The translations under genes were made by a program, and so were the position numbers. A stretch of 64,000 nt of DNA from an uncultured Muribaculaceae bacterium (lineage in GTDB: Bacteria; Bacteroidota; Bacteroidia; Bacteroidales; Muribaculaceae): the NCBI GenBank assembly GCA_910577585.1, contig CAJTNN010000013.1, forward strand, positions 1-64,000, read 5' to 3'. The notes under the pieces are model-generated. The model was not told the origin of the DNA. It did not search any database and saw nothing but the letters and a program-made list of their open reading frames with translations. Below, in pieces: positions 33,782 through 42,719 of this stretch (position 1 is the first letter of the stretch; each line of letters begins with the position of its first letter).

Positions 33782-33833
33782 TTACCCCAATAAAAAAAAT
33801 CCTCGCATTAATCGATTGTATAGCCCAATAAAA
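33760..33833. repeat. 38-bp tandem duplication over the 3' end of the small membrane gene
   Basis: AATCCTCGCATTAATCGATT recurs at 33760 and 33798 with a shared CCCAATAAAAA tail. The first copy is the coding end of the 93-aa gene, and the second lies beyond the stop codon. Confidence 0.85.
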
Positions 33834-33877
33834 ACTGTCCGGAGCACGCCTCATTAAGAGTCGCCACTCCGGACAGT
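33834..33877. terminator. Bidirectional terminator between small membrane gene and alaS
   Basis: ACTGTCCGGAG (33834-33844) pairs perfectly with CTCCGGACAGT (33867-33877) around a 22-nt loop, in the convergent gap between the 93-aa gene (+) and alaS (-). An A-run before and TATTTAT after make it usable in both directions. Confidence 0.65.
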
Positions 33878-33954
33878 CAATATTTATATCTGCTTCTCCG
33901 CCGGGCTAACGAACCCAAATCAAGAAGCAGCCGATCAGCGAATAATCACGAGTG

Positions 33955-33991
33955 ACTACTAACTAATCACTACTAACTAATCACTAATCAC
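33955..33991. repeat. 14-bp tandem repeat near the alaS 3' end
   Basis: ACTACTAACTAATC occurs twice in tandem (33955-33968, 33969-33982), followed by a partial third unit (ACTAATCAC). Confidence 0.75.
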
Positions 33992-34001
33992 CACTGTCTA
34001 C

Positions 34002-36623
34002 TCACTTATTAAAGTCAGCAAGCATAGTCTGATAAGCCACCTCCAGGCCTTCGACATCCTTACCGCCGGCCTGAGCGAAGAAGGGCTGGCCACCACCGCC
34101 ACCCTTGATGGCCTTGGCTGCCTCGCGCACGAGCTTCCCGGCATTGTGACCCGCAGCCACCACATCATCAGTCATAGCCACTGTCAGCAACGGTTTGCCG
34201 GCAAAATGCGTAGCTGCCAGGAATACCGTGGCATCCTTAGCATCACGACGCACATTGAAGGCGATTGTCTTGGCGAAATCGGGGTTAAGCTGACCATTGT
34301 AGCTGATGATGCGCACACCATTCTGCACGATAGCCTTCTCTGCGAGTTCGGCAGTCATGCGGCGCAGTTTCTCCTCCATGAATTCCTCGACACGCTTGTG
34401 GAGGTCGGCATTCTCCTGAATTGACTTCTGCACAGCCTGCTTGATATCGGCATTATTGCCGAAGAATGACTGCAGGGCGCGCATTGTGTCCTGGAAGTTA
34501 TCGAGCACCTGCTCCACACCGGCGCCGCTCACAGCCTCAATACGTCGTATGCCGGCTGCGATAGAGCTCTCGGAGAGGATGCGAACCATACCGATCTTAC
34601 CGGTATTGGCCACATGAGTGCCACCGCACAACTCGATAGAATCACCAAACTTCACCACTCTCACTTTATCGCCGTACTTCTCGCCGAAGAGAGCCATCGC
34701 ACCCATCTCGCGGGCCTCGGCAATCGGGCAGTCGCGACGCTCCTCAAGCTCACGCGCCTCGCGGATGCGGGCATTCACGAGATGCTCTACCTTGCGCAGC
34801 TCCTCGGGAGTGACCTTCTGGAAATGCGAGAAGTCGAAGCGGAGCGAATCGGGAGTCACATACGAGCCCTTCTGCTCGACATGTGTACCCAGCACCTCGC
34901 GAAGAGCTGCGTGAAGCAGGTGGGTGGCCGAGTGATTGGATGAGGTAGCCTCGCGCGCGGCAGTGTCGATGCGGGCTATGAGAGTCTCGGCAGGATTAGC
35001 CGGGAGCTTATGAGTGAGATGCACACCCACGTTATTCTCCTTTTTGGTGTCGAACACCTCAATCTCATTACCATCGGGATCCACCAGCACACCGCGGTCG
35101 CCTACCTGGCCACCCATCTCAGCATAGAAGGGGGTCTTGGTGAGCATTATCTGATAATACTCCTTACCCTTCTGCTTAACCTTGCGGTAGCGCAGAATCT
35201 GGGTAGGAATCTCCGTGTGGTCATAGCCCACAAACTCCTCCTCGCCATCATGCACCTCGACCCAATCGGTGGCCTCTACAGAGGCAGCATTGCGCGCACG
35301 CTCCTTCTGCTTCTGCATCTCGGCATCGAAGCCGGCCTGGTCGAGCGTGAGGTTATTCTCGCGCAGAATCAGTTCGGTGAGGTCGAGCGGGAATCCGTAG
35401 GTGTCATAGAGAGTGAAGGCAGTCGAGCCGGCCAATTCAGTCTTACCCTCCTTCTTGAGCTTCGACATCTCGCCATCAAGCAATTTTATGCCATTGTCGA
35501 GAGTGCGCAGGAATGAATCCTCCTCCTCTTTGATTACCTTCTTGATAAGCTCCTTCTGGGCAGCCAGCTCAGGATAAGCCTCACCCATCTGCTCAACCAG
35601 AGTGTCGACCAACTGATAGAGGAAAGCCTCCTTGCGGTCGAGGAAGGTATAGGCATAGCGCACCGCACGACGCAGGATGCGGCGAATCACATAGCCCGCC
35701 TTGGCATTCGAGGGGAGCTGTGAGTCGGCGATAGAGAAGGAGATGGTGCGCAGGTGGTCGCTCACCACACGCATGGCCACATCCACCTTCTGGTCGACGC
35801 CATACTTCTTACCGGTCAGCTCCTCAATCTTGCGCAGATAGGGGGTGAATACATCAGTGTCATAGTTGCTGCGCTTACCTTGCAGGGCCATGCAGAGGCG
35901 CTCGAAGCCCATGCCGGTGTCAATCACACGTGCCGGCAGCGGCTCAAGGCTGCCGTCGGCCTTGCGGTTATACTGCATGAACACCAGATTCCATATCTCG
36001 ATTACCTGCGGATTATCTTTGTTGACGAGTTCGGCACCATCCACAGCCTTGCGCTCCTCATCACTGCGGAGGTCGATGTGAATCTCCGAGCAAGGGCCGC
36101 AGGGGCCTGTGTCGCCCATCTCCCAGAAGTTGTCGTGGCGGTTGCCGTTGATGATATGCGAGGCCGGAAGATGCTTCTCCCAGATGCCAGCAGCCTCATC
36201 ATCGCGGCCCAGCCCCTCCGGAGCGTAACCCTCGAAGACAGTGGCGTAGAGACGATCGGCCGGAAGATGCAGCACATCCACCAGGTATTCCCATGCCCAG
36301 TCGATTGCCTCCTTCTTGAAATAATCGCCAAACGACCAGTTGCCCAGCATCTCAAACATAGTGTGGTGGTAGGTGTCGTGGCCCACCTCCTCAAGGTCGT
36401 TGTGCTTGCCCGACACGCGCAGACACTTCTGGCTGTCGGCCACACGCTTATATTCCGCGGCACGGTTGCCAAGGATGATATCCTTGAACTGATTCATGCC
36501 GGCATTTGTAAACATCAGAGTGGGATCATCCTTGATCACCATCGGTGCGGAGGGAACAATGCGGTGTCCCTTCTCCTTGAAGAATTCCTTGAAGGATTCG
36601 CGAATCTCTTTTGCGGTCATCAT
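34002..36623 (-). CDS. alaS: Alanyl-tRNA synthetase
   Basis: AlaRS charges tRNA-Ala and clears mischarged Ser/Gly-tRNA. The 873-aa protein has the class II catalytic core (MFTNAGMNQFK, MGFERLCMALQG), the editing domain with the zinc-binding HSATHLLH and CGGTHV motifs, and the C-terminal C-Ala domain with the Gly-rich GGGGGQPFFAQAGG. All are present and the length is normal. It starts at ATG 36623, or the adjacent ATG at 36620. It is monocistronic and divergent from the M23 peptidase; a TAATTTTG -7 element lies at 36753-36760. Confidence 0.97.
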   Translation of the reverse strand: MMTAKEIRESFKEFFKEKGHRIVPSAPMVIKDDPTLMFTNAGMNQFKDIILGNRAAEYKRVADSQKCLRVSGKHNDLEEVGHDTYHHTMFEMLGNWSFGDYFKKEAIDWAWEYLVDVLHLPADRLYATVFEGYAPEGLGRDDEAAGIWEKHLPASHIINGNRHDNFWEMGDTGPCGPCSEIHIDLRSDEERKAVDGAELVNKDNPQVIEIWNLVFMQYNRKADGSLEPLPARVIDTGMGFERLCMALQGKRSNYDTDVFTPYLRKIEELTGKKYGVDQKVDVAMRVVSDHLRTISFSIADSQLPSNAKAGYVIRRILRRAVRYAYTFLDRKEAFLYQLVDTLVEQMGEAYPELAAQKELIKKVIKEEEDSFLRTLDNGIKLLDGEMSKLKKEGKTELAGSTAFTLYDTYGFPLDLTELILRENNLTLDQAGFDAEMQKQKERARNAASVEATDWVEVHDGEEEFVGYDHTEIPTQILRYRKVKQKGKEYYQIMLTKTPFYAEMGGQVGDRGVLVDPDGNEIEVFDTKKENNVGVHLTHKLPANPAETLIARIDTAAREATSSNHSATHLLHAALREVLGTHVEQKGSYVTPDSLRFDFSHFQKVTPEELRKVEHLVNARIREARELEERRDCPIAEAREMGAMALFGEKYGDKVRVVKFGDSIELCGGTHVANTGKIGMVRILSESSIAAGIRRIEAVSGAGVEQVLDNFQDTMRALQSFFGNNADIKQAVQKSIQENADLHKRVEEFMEEKLRRMTAELAEKAIVQNGVRIISYNGQLNPDFAKTIAFNVRRDAKDATVFLAATHFAGKPLLTVAMTDDVVAAGHNAGKLVREAAKAIKGGGGGQPFFAQAGGKDVEGLEVAYQTMLADFNK

Positions 36624-36752
36624 AAGTTGGTATTGTCGACGGCTACAGGCACTCGGCCATATCGCCGGCCACTCGCGTCAAGAAGTATCATCGACTTCAT
36701 CATGGCCGACTACGCTTTTGCCTATACCCGCGTAAGTTTCTCTTTTAAGACG

Positions 36753-36760
36753 CAAAATTA
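36753..36760 (-). promoter_or_regulatory. Probable -7 element for alaS
   Basis: TAATTTTG on minus matches TAnnTTTG, ~130 nt upstream of alaS. The -33 position is poor (AATG). Confidence 0.4.
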
Positions 36761-36781
36761 ATAAATTTATACCATTTTTTC

Positions 36782-36812
36782 ATTGACCGGAGCCAATAAT
36801 TTGCTAAATTTG
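36782..36812 (+). promoter_or_regulatory. Promoter for the M23 peptidase gene
   Basis: ATTG (36782-36785, three of four matches to TTTG), 19 nt of spacer and TAAATTTG (36805-36812) precede the start codon at 36833. The expected start site leaves only ~14 nt of leader, which rules out the in-frame ATG at 36812. Confidence 0.55.
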
Positions 36813-36832
36813 TGTTCTCTTCCACCTGCATC

Positions 36833-37801
36833 ATGGAGAAAAAAGCATACTACATATATAATCCTGCCACCGACAACTTCGAGCGCGTCTACCCCACCCT
36901 CAAGAATCGCTTGCGCTATCTGGGGGGTGTGCTGCTGTTGGCTACACTTATCGGCGGGGCAATGTTTGCCGTGGCTTTCTTCGGATTTGCCAGCCACACC
37001 GAACGCGAGCTGCGCGAAGAGAACAACCAGCTGCGCGCCCAATACGACGTGCTCGAACGCCGCATCAACGCCTCGATGAAGGTGATGGACCATATCCGCA
37101 CCCGCGACGACAATTTCTATCGTGTCATGATGCAGATGGACCCACTCAGTGTTAGCCGACGTTATGCCGGATTCGACTATGAGAAGAATTATGCCGCGAT
37201 GCGCAAGATGACCGACAACGACCTCATCTCTGAGATCATGAGCAAAGCCGACCTTCTCGACCGTCAGATTTACTCGCAGAGCCAGTCGTTTGACCTTCTG
37301 CGACACACAGCCTCAGAACAGCGCCGCAAGATGGAGCATGTACCGGGCATTCTACCGGTGCAAGCCGAGGAGTATTCGATTTCTGCCGGTTTCGGCATGC
37401 GACGCGACCCGGTGAGCGGTCTGCGCAAACTTCATGAGGGGATTGACTTCGCCGTGCCTGCCGGTACGCCGATTCTGGCCACAGCCGATGGCGTGGTCAA
37501 CGTGGCCGAACGCAAGGGGGGCTACGGAATGTGTGTCGACATCACCCACGGATATAACTACACCACACGCTACGCTCATCTCAGCGAAATAACCGTCGAA
37601 CAGGGGCAGAACGTAAAGCGCGGCGACCTGATAGGGCGCGCAGGAAGCACAGGACGCTCATCGACGCCCCACCTGCACTATGAAGTCATCTTCAAGGGTG
37701 AACCGGAGAATCCGGTCAACTACTTCTACCTCGACCTCTCGCCCGACCAATACACCGAAATGCTGCGCACAGCCGACGATGCGGCCAACGTCATCGACTG
37801 A
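36833..37801 (+). CDS. M23 family peptidoglycan endopeptidase
   Basis: M23 (LytM-type) zinc peptidases cleave peptide cross-links in peptidoglycan. The start at ATG 36833 (MEKKAYYIYN, 322 aa) gives a cytoplasmic N-terminus, one membrane anchor (about 31-52) and a coiled-coil segment (about 57-90). The M23 domain has His201-x3-Asp205 (HEGID) and His280-x-His282 (HLH) as zinc ligands and GYGMCVDITHGYNY between them. All ligands are present, so it should be active. The coiled coil and anchor resemble MepM/NlpD-type proteins. Confidence 0.93.
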   Translation: MEKKAYYIYNPATDNFERVYPTLKNRLRYLGGVLLLATLIGGAMFAVAFFGFASHTERELREENNQLRAQYDVLERRINASMKVMDHIRTRDDNFYRVMMQMDPLSVSRRYAGFDYEKNYAAMRKMTDNDLISEIMSKADLLDRQIYSQSQSFDLLRHTASEQRRKMEHVPGILPVQAEEYSISAGFGMRRDPVSGLRKLHEGIDFAVPAGTPILATADGVVNVAERKGGYGMCVDITHGYNYTTRYAHLSEITVEQGQNVKRGDLIGRAGSTGRSSTPHLHYEVIFKGEPENPVNYFYLDLSPDQYTEMLRTADDAANVID

Positions 37802-37907
37802 CGCCTGCGCCATAGCCTCCACCCTATCTCTATCCACGCTTCTCCCACCCACCGGCGTTTTTTTATGTTTATCACGCCGAGGCGGCTCAATTAGCCGTCT
37901 GCCGCCT

Positions 37908-38252
37908 TCAGCGACGCTTATCGAGGGCTGCAAGGATTGATTTGAGCTGAGTGCGAATATCGGTGAGTTTCTCTATGATTTCTACACGCCGCGACACATT
38001 GCGCGGATTGCCGCGCAGTTCCTGGCGCACAGCATCAATCTTCATCCCGCGGGTGTGAAGCAGATATTTAATCATTTTCAAAGTCTCTACCTGCTCGGGA
38101 GTATAGTAGCGGGTGTTGCCAGAATTGCGCATCGGCTTGACCTGCTGCGGAAACTCCTTCTCCCAATAACGCAGCGTCGAGGCCGGAAGATCAAGAAACT
38201 GCGACACCTCGCGAATGCGGTAATAGACTTTGCTTAATTCGTTGTTCTCCAT
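37908..38252 (-). CDS. MerR-family transcriptional regulator
   Basis: This 114-aa protein has an N-terminal MerR winged helix (YRIREVSQFL and STLRYWEKEFPQ, about residues 10-37) followed by the PMRNSGNTRYYTPEQVETL wing. It ends after a short coiled coil and has no effector-binding domain, like other small Bacteroidota MerR proteins. The ligand is unknown. It is the last gene of the minus-strand run from mlaE, 11 bp after the EFR1 gene, so read-through is likely. Confidence 0.9.
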   Translation of the reverse strand: MENNELSKVYYRIREVSQFLDLPASTLRYWEKEFPQQVKPMRNSGNTRYYTPEQVETLKMIKYLLHTRGMKIDAVRQELRGNPRNVSRRVEIIEKLTDIRTQLKSILAALDKRR

Positions 38253-38263
38253 ACCGCCGTTCT

Positions 38264-39034
38264 TTACTTTTTATTCCAAGGGAAGAAATATTGACCTTTG
38301 CCGCGCGTGATGCGCCCGTACTGCACGGCATTGCGCGGACACACATGATAGCATCCGCAACAGCTCATGCAATTATCCCCCCACACCGGCTGACGATCCT
38401 TCATGGCAATATTCTTCACCGGGCAAACCTCCACGCACTTACGGCAACCGACGCACGCGTCCGTGGCTACCCATCGCGACGGCGTGATTCCCCAGCGCTT
38501 GAACAGCGGATACACCACGCCCGTCTTAAGGCGAGGCCAACTCCCGACAGTGACATCCACCACCGGAGCATCTGCCAGAATCTTCTCTGCCACGGCGTCT
38601 ACCCTCTTCTCATACTCACTCAGTTTGCGCCGCTCTACCTCTACCGGATCCACAGAGAAACCCGGCAGCAACACATAATTGTTGGGCATTATCACATCAC
38701 AGAATCCCCGAAAGTCAAGCCCGGCACCGACCACACACTTTCTGAACATCTCAGGGGCCCGGGCCACCTCATCGCCACATGTGGCCACACCCCATACCGC
38801 TACCCGCCCGGCGCACTCCTCTACAAAAGATGCATTCAACGAACGGATATAGTCAAGCACTATCGGAGGCACACCCCACGAATATATCGGGAATACGAAT
38901 ATCAGCCGGCGCCCCTCGAAGCGCAACTCAAGCGGAGAGACCGCCATCAGCGCTTGCAAAGGTTCGCCAAGCCTCTCGGCGAGCCCGCGGGCCACCGCCG
39001 CACTGTTGCCGGTGCCTGAAAAGTATATTATCAT
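38264..39034 (-). CDS. EFR1 family flavodoxin-ferredoxin protein
   Basis: This 256-aa fusion has an N-terminal flavodoxin-like FMN domain (YFSGTGNSAAVA, residues 4-15, the phosphate-binding loop) and a C-terminal dicluster ferredoxin. The two 4Fe-4S sites are Cys194/197/200/204 and Cys222/225/228/232, each followed by Pro. EFR1 proteins are putative anaerobic electron carriers; the partner is unknown. The ATG overlaps the holA stop codon by 4 bp. The assignment is firm; the role in this operon is not evident. Confidence 0.93.
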   Translation of the reverse strand: MIIYFSGTGNSAAVARGLAERLGEPLQALMAVSPLELRFEGRRLIFVFPIYSWGVPPIVLDYIRSLNASFVEECAGRVAVWGVATCGDEVARAPEMFRKCVVGAGLDFRGFCDVIMPNNYVLLPGFSVDPVEVERRKLSEYEKRVDAVAEKILADAPVVDVTVGSWPRLKTGVVYPLFKRWGITPSRWVATDACVGCRKCVEVCPVKNIAMKDRQPVWGDNCMSCCGCYHVCPRNAVQYGRITRGKGQYFFPWNKK

Positions 39035-40071
39035 CTGGCAGTGAATATGTTATAGATAAGTTCGAGGAGAAGGTCGTACTCTTTCTGAAAAGAATTTATA
39101 CCCTTAGACTTGGCATCAAACTCACGCAGCAGATGCACCGCCCGCACAGCCTGCCGCGCAGTATAGCGCTGCATCGCCCGGCGATAGTCAGCAAGAGCAT
39201 AAGAGTTCTTCAATTCAAGCGCAGCCATCAGGGCCGCATCGCTTTTGTCGGCGGCCAGAAGGGCCACCACCAGTTTGGAGTAGAAGGTGAAGAGAGTGCC
39301 AGTGGTCACCACCGTAGGATTCGCCTTCGGATTGGAAGCGAAATACTTCACTATCTTCAGACACCGGTCATACTCCTTGCCGGCAAGGGCCGACTGGAGT
39401 TCGAAGTTATTGAAGTCTTTCGATATGCCGATGTTCTGCTCTATCAGTTCGGGAGTAATCTGGGCAAGTTTATCACCACCGGCCACAATCAGCTTGTCGA
39501 TTTCGCCAAATAGCTTCGACAGCGAAGTGCCGAGATACTCCTTTAGCATCACCATCGCCTTCTCCTGAATACCGATTCGCCGGGCGGTGCAATACTCCTT
39601 TATCGGGCCATCAAGCTGATAATCGCGCAGCTTCGGACTCTTGAAGACCACGCTCCCGGCCTTGGCTGCGGCCTTCATGAGTTTGGAGGTGGCCGATAGG
39701 TCACCACCCTTATAGACCACCACCAGCACATTCGACTCCACAGGGCGCGCCACATATTCAGCCAATCCATCAAGAGCCGCCTTGGCATTGGTCATGCTCT
39801 GCGCCTCCTTCAGAAGCACTATCTTACGGTCGGCCATAAATGGATATTGCTGGCAGGCAGCTATCAATGCCGCGATGTCGGCCTCCTGGCCATACATGGT
39901 GGTAAAGTTGAAATCCTTCTCGTCATCCTTTACCACATGAGTCTCAAGGGCCTCCACAATCCGGTCTATATAATATGGTTCCTCACCCATCAGGAGATAT
40001 ACGGGCGAGAACTCCCGCTTGCGGATTGCCGTCATCAGGGCCGAAAATTGCGATGCCTGGGTCTTTGCCAT
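39031..40071 (-). CDS. holA: DNA polymerase III delta subunit
   Basis: HolA is the clamp-loader delta subunit, which opens the beta sliding clamp. The start at ATG 40071 (MAKTQASQFSALM, 346 aa) is chosen because the family begins with a short helix before the EFSPVYLLMGEEPYYIDRI region (about 18-36). The AAA-like delta fold follows (FTTMYGQEAD, FMADRKIVLLKEAQ, VLVVVYKGGDLS). Length matches Bacteroidota HolA. It lies between the CPBP protease and EFR1 genes in the mlaE-to-merR run. Confidence 0.94.
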   Translation of the reverse strand: MAKTQASQFSALMTAIRKREFSPVYLLMGEEPYYIDRIVEALETHVVKDDEKDFNFTTMYGQEADIAALIAACQQYPFMADRKIVLLKEAQSMTNAKAALDGLAEYVARPVESNVLVVVYKGGDLSATSKLMKAAAKAGSVVFKSPKLRDYQLDGPIKEYCTARRIGIQEKAMVMLKEYLGTSLSKLFGEIDKLIVAGGDKLAQITPELIEQNIGISKDFNNFELQSALAGKEYDRCLKIVKYFASNPKANPTVVTTGTLFTFYSKLVVALLAADKSDAALMAALELKNSYALADYRRAMQRYTARQAVRAVHLLREFDAKSKGINSFQKEYDLLLELIYNIFTAR

Positions 40072-40114
40072 AGGTAGGGTCAGTGTGAATATTGCTCGAT
40101 AATGCTGATATGTA

Positions 40115-41032
40115 TCAATATGAAGAGCTATCGATGCTCTCACATTTCGCGGCTTGTCGGGCCACGAAGAAGTATCTGTAGCCGAAGATAAAGAAGATCA
40201 CCAATGCCGCAAGGCTCACGACGCCCCATATCGGGAAACCATCGCGCACCACACCCCACGAATCAGCATCACCCTCGATCACGCCACGCTCAGATAGCCA
40301 TGTAGCCACGACCACTATACTGTTGTTGAGCGCATGAGCGAAGACTCCGGGCCATAGCGAACCGCTCGAGTAGAGCAGATAACCGAAGAATGCACCTAAA
40401 AGCAGTCTCGGAAAGAAACCGAAAAACTGCAGATGCACAGCAGAAAAAATCACTGCCGATATCCATATTGCCCACTGACGCATCGGCGGATAGATGTCGA
40501 GCGAACGCTGCAACGCTCCCCGGAAAAGCATCTCCTCACCAAAGCCTGTGAGTACGCCTATAACAAGGATTCCGGAGAGCAACACCCATATGGAATCGCC
40601 TGCAAGCACCGTGGCCACGACCTTGCCGTTCATCTCCTCCATCTGACGCATATAGTTCTCAAGCGGAGCCAAGGCCTCGGGGAGAGTCATCAATGAATTG
40701 TAGTATATCAGCTGATTGAGAAAAGGCATCGCCAAGGCATACACGATGAGCACACCCACAAAAGGGCGCCACGTCACACTCTGGGTCAATCCTAAGAAAC
40801 CGGCCGGGCGGCGACTCACAAACTTAGCCACTACCGCAGCTGTGCCGGCAAACGCCAGAAGCGCCTGCACAGCCGACTGACACAGATAACCAGCCCGGCT
40901 CGACGGCGGGAAGAATCCGCCGACCCACATGGCAAGCGCCCCTGTAAGGATCAGCATGACGAAGAATACGCCTGCCAGAATCAGCAGGGCGCGAAGCATT
41001 TGCGAGGTGCTGTCAGTTTTGGATATATGCAT
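40115..41032 (-). CDS. CPBP family intramembrane glutamic endopeptidase
   Basis: CPBP (Rce1-like) enzymes are membrane-embedded glutamic proteases. The start at ATG 41032 (MHISKTDSTSQM, 305 aa) is chosen because it lies just after lptB; the longer frame to 41149 overlaps that gene. Seven or eight membrane helices are visible. The family motifs are present: Glu166-Glu167-x3-Arg171 (GEEMLFRG), FFPRLLLGAFFGYL and HALNNS. The substrate is unknown. It begins 4 bp after lptB, which implies co-transcription with an LPS exporter gene; a functional link is not shown. Confidence 0.93.
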   Translation of the reverse strand: MHISKTDSTSQMLRALLILAGVFFVMLILTGALAMWVGGFFPPSSRAGYLCQSAVQALLAFAGTAAVVAKFVSRRPAGFLGLTQSVTWRPFVGVLIVYALAMPFLNQLIYYNSLMTLPEALAPLENYMRQMEEMNGKVVATVLAGDSIWVLLSGILVIGVLTGFGEEMLFRGALQRSLDIYPPMRQWAIWISAVIFSAVHLQFFGFFPRLLLGAFFGYLLYSSGSLWPGVFAHALNNSIVVVATWLSERGVIEGDADSWGVVRDGFPIWGVVSLAALVIFFIFGYRYFFVARQAAKCESIDSSSY

Positions 41033-41036
41033 AGGC

Positions 41037-41987
41037 TCAATCAAATTTCTTGCGGCGGAACATGAAGTTGCGTCCCAGATACTTCTCACGCACCACGGGA
41101 TTCTCGGCCAACTCCTCAGATGTGCCCTGGAAAAGTATCTTCCCCTCAAAGAGCAGATAGGCGCGGTCGGTAATCGAGAGTGTCTCAGGTGCGTTATGGT
41201 CGGTGATAAGTATGCCGATATTCTTATCCTTCAGCTTATACACCACCGATTGAATCTCCTCTACGGCAATCGGGTCGACCCCCGCAAAGGGTTCGTCGAG
41301 CATGATGAACTTCGGATTAATCGCCAGGCAACGGGCAATTTCAGTGCGGCGTCGCTCGCCGCCCGAGAGTCGGTCGCCGAGATTCTTGCGCACCTTCTGC
41401 AGACTGAACTCATCGATGAGCGACTCGAGTTTCTCATGCTGTTCCTGACGCGTCATATTCGTCATCTCAAGCACCGCCCGGATATTATCCTCTACCGTAA
41501 GTTTGCGAAACACCGAGGCCTCCTGTGCCAGATAGCCAATGCCAAGCTGCGCACGCTTATACACCGGCAGCGACGTAATCTCCTTATCATCGAGAAAAAT
41601 CTTGCCGGCATTCGGAGTGATCAGTCCTACGGTCATATAGAATGTTGTGGTCTTGCCGGCACCATTCGGTCCGAGAAGTCCCACAATCTCACCCTGAGTG
41701 ACATCGATACTGACCTGGTTGGCCACCGTGCGGCGGCCGTAGCGCTTCACCAGATTCTCGGTGCGCAGCACCCCAAGCACAGGTTGAGCATCAGCCTCAT
41801 GCCCCTCAGCCACAGATATCTGCATATCAGGCTCGACATTCGCGGCGCCATCGCCCACAGCCGCTGCCTCTGCTTCAGCCTCCTGCTCAAGATGCTCTAC
41901 CTGCTCAGACTGCGCGGGCGTCAGCGCGGGCACCTGAGACTCCGGCTGCACATCACTTCCAGACTTATTCTTTGACTTAAACCACAT
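41037..41987 (-). CDS. lptB: LPS export ABC transporter ATPase LptB with N-terminal extension
   Basis: LptB powers extraction of LPS from the inner membrane with LptFG. Start choice: ATG 41987 (MWFKSKNK, 316 aa); the GTG at 41993 overlaps the udk stop. Residues 1-68 form a basic-then-acidic, Ala/Glu/Gln-rich, probably disordered extension absent from usual ~245-aa LptB. The ABC domain follows with Walker A GPNGAGKT (106-113), signature LSGGERRR and Walker B FIMLDEPFAGVD. The LptB-like AQEASVFRKLTVEDN segment supports LptB over generic ABC ATPases. It sits between udk and the CPBP gene in the mlaE run. Confidence 0.93.
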   Translation of the reverse strand: MWFKSKNKSGSDVQPESQVPALTPAQSEQVEHLEQEAEAEAAAVGDGAANVEPDMQISVAEGHEADAQPVLGVLRTENLVKRYGRRTVANQVSIDVTQGEIVGLLGPNGAGKTTTFYMTVGLITPNAGKIFLDDKEITSLPVYKRAQLGIGYLAQEASVFRKLTVEDNIRAVLEMTNMTRQEQHEKLESLIDEFSLQKVRKNLGDRLSGGERRRTEIARCLAINPKFIMLDEPFAGVDPIAVEEIQSVVYKLKDKNIGILITDHNAPETLSITDRAYLLFEGKILFQGTSEELAENPVVREKYLGRNFMFRRKKFD

Positions 41988-41989
41988 TT

Positions 41990-42613
41990 TCACTTCGCGT
42001 AGAATGAAGGGAGAAGCGAGCGTATATAGTCGGTCAGCAGCTTGATAGCCACACGATTATGTCCGCCCTGCGGAATTATCAGATCGGCATAGCGCTTCGA
42101 AGGCTCGATATGCAGCTCATGCATCGGCTTGAGCACCGACTGATAGCGGTCAATCACCATCTGCGGCGTGCGTCCGCGCTCGATGCAGTCGCGGTGTATC
42201 ACGCGGATCAATCGGTCGTCGGGGTCAGCATCTACAAAGACCTTCACATCCATCATGTCGCGCAGTTCGCGGTCGGTGAGCACGAGTATACCCTCTACGA
42301 CCACCACCTCGCGCGGCTCGACATGCACTGTCTCAGGCTGACGCGAACATGTGATGAAGTCATACGTAGGCATCTCAATCGGCACCCCGGCCTTGAGCTG
42401 ACGCAACTGGCGGGTGAGCAGACTCCACTCGATGGCCGCCGGTTCGTCGAAGTTTATCTTGCGGCGCTCCTCGAGCGGTATATGCGGATTATCATTATAA
42501 TAACTATCCTGCGGAATCACGGCCACCTCATCCTTCGGAAGTGACTCAATGATTTTCCTGACCACAGTGGTCTTTCCGGAACCGGTGCCCCCGGCTATCC
42601 CTATTATCAACAT
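41990..42613 (-). CDS. udk: Uridine kinase
   Basis: Udk phosphorylates uridine and cytidine in pyrimidine salvage. The 207-aa protein has the usual length, the P-loop GGTGSGKT (8-15), the DSYYND substrate segment and the NFDEPAAIEWSLL region. It lies between mlaF (106 bp upstream) and lptB (2 bp downstream), so it is probably carried in a transcript with envelope genes. Confidence 0.95.
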   Translation of the reverse strand: MLIIGIAGGTGSGKTTVVRKIIESLPKDEVAVIPQDSYYNDNPHIPLEERRKINFDEPAAIEWSLLTRQLRQLKAGVPIEMPTYDFITCSRQPETVHVEPREVVVVEGILVLTDRELRDMMDVKVFVDADPDDRLIRVIHRDCIERGRTPQMVIDRYQSVLKPMHELHIEPSKRYADLIIPQGGHNRVAIKLLTDYIRSLLPSFYAK

Positions 42614-42719
42614 ATCCTATTCATTTAAGCAGCACCTCAAATCGAGCCGCCGCTGATAAATACATACCGACCGAAGTCGGTTAAACTTTTTACGACAGAG
42701 TTTAGACTAAGGCATTTCA

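Noticed and set aside
35754..36761. 335-aa open frame on plus, opposite alaS
   Set aside because: It lies fully antisense to well-conserved alaS codons; its sequence has no recognisable domain and reflects codon bias of the real gene.
40929..41975. 348-aa open frame on plus, opposite lptB and CPBP genes
   Set aside because: Antisense to two clearly assigned genes, with His/Arg/Leu-rich sequence typical of shadow frames.
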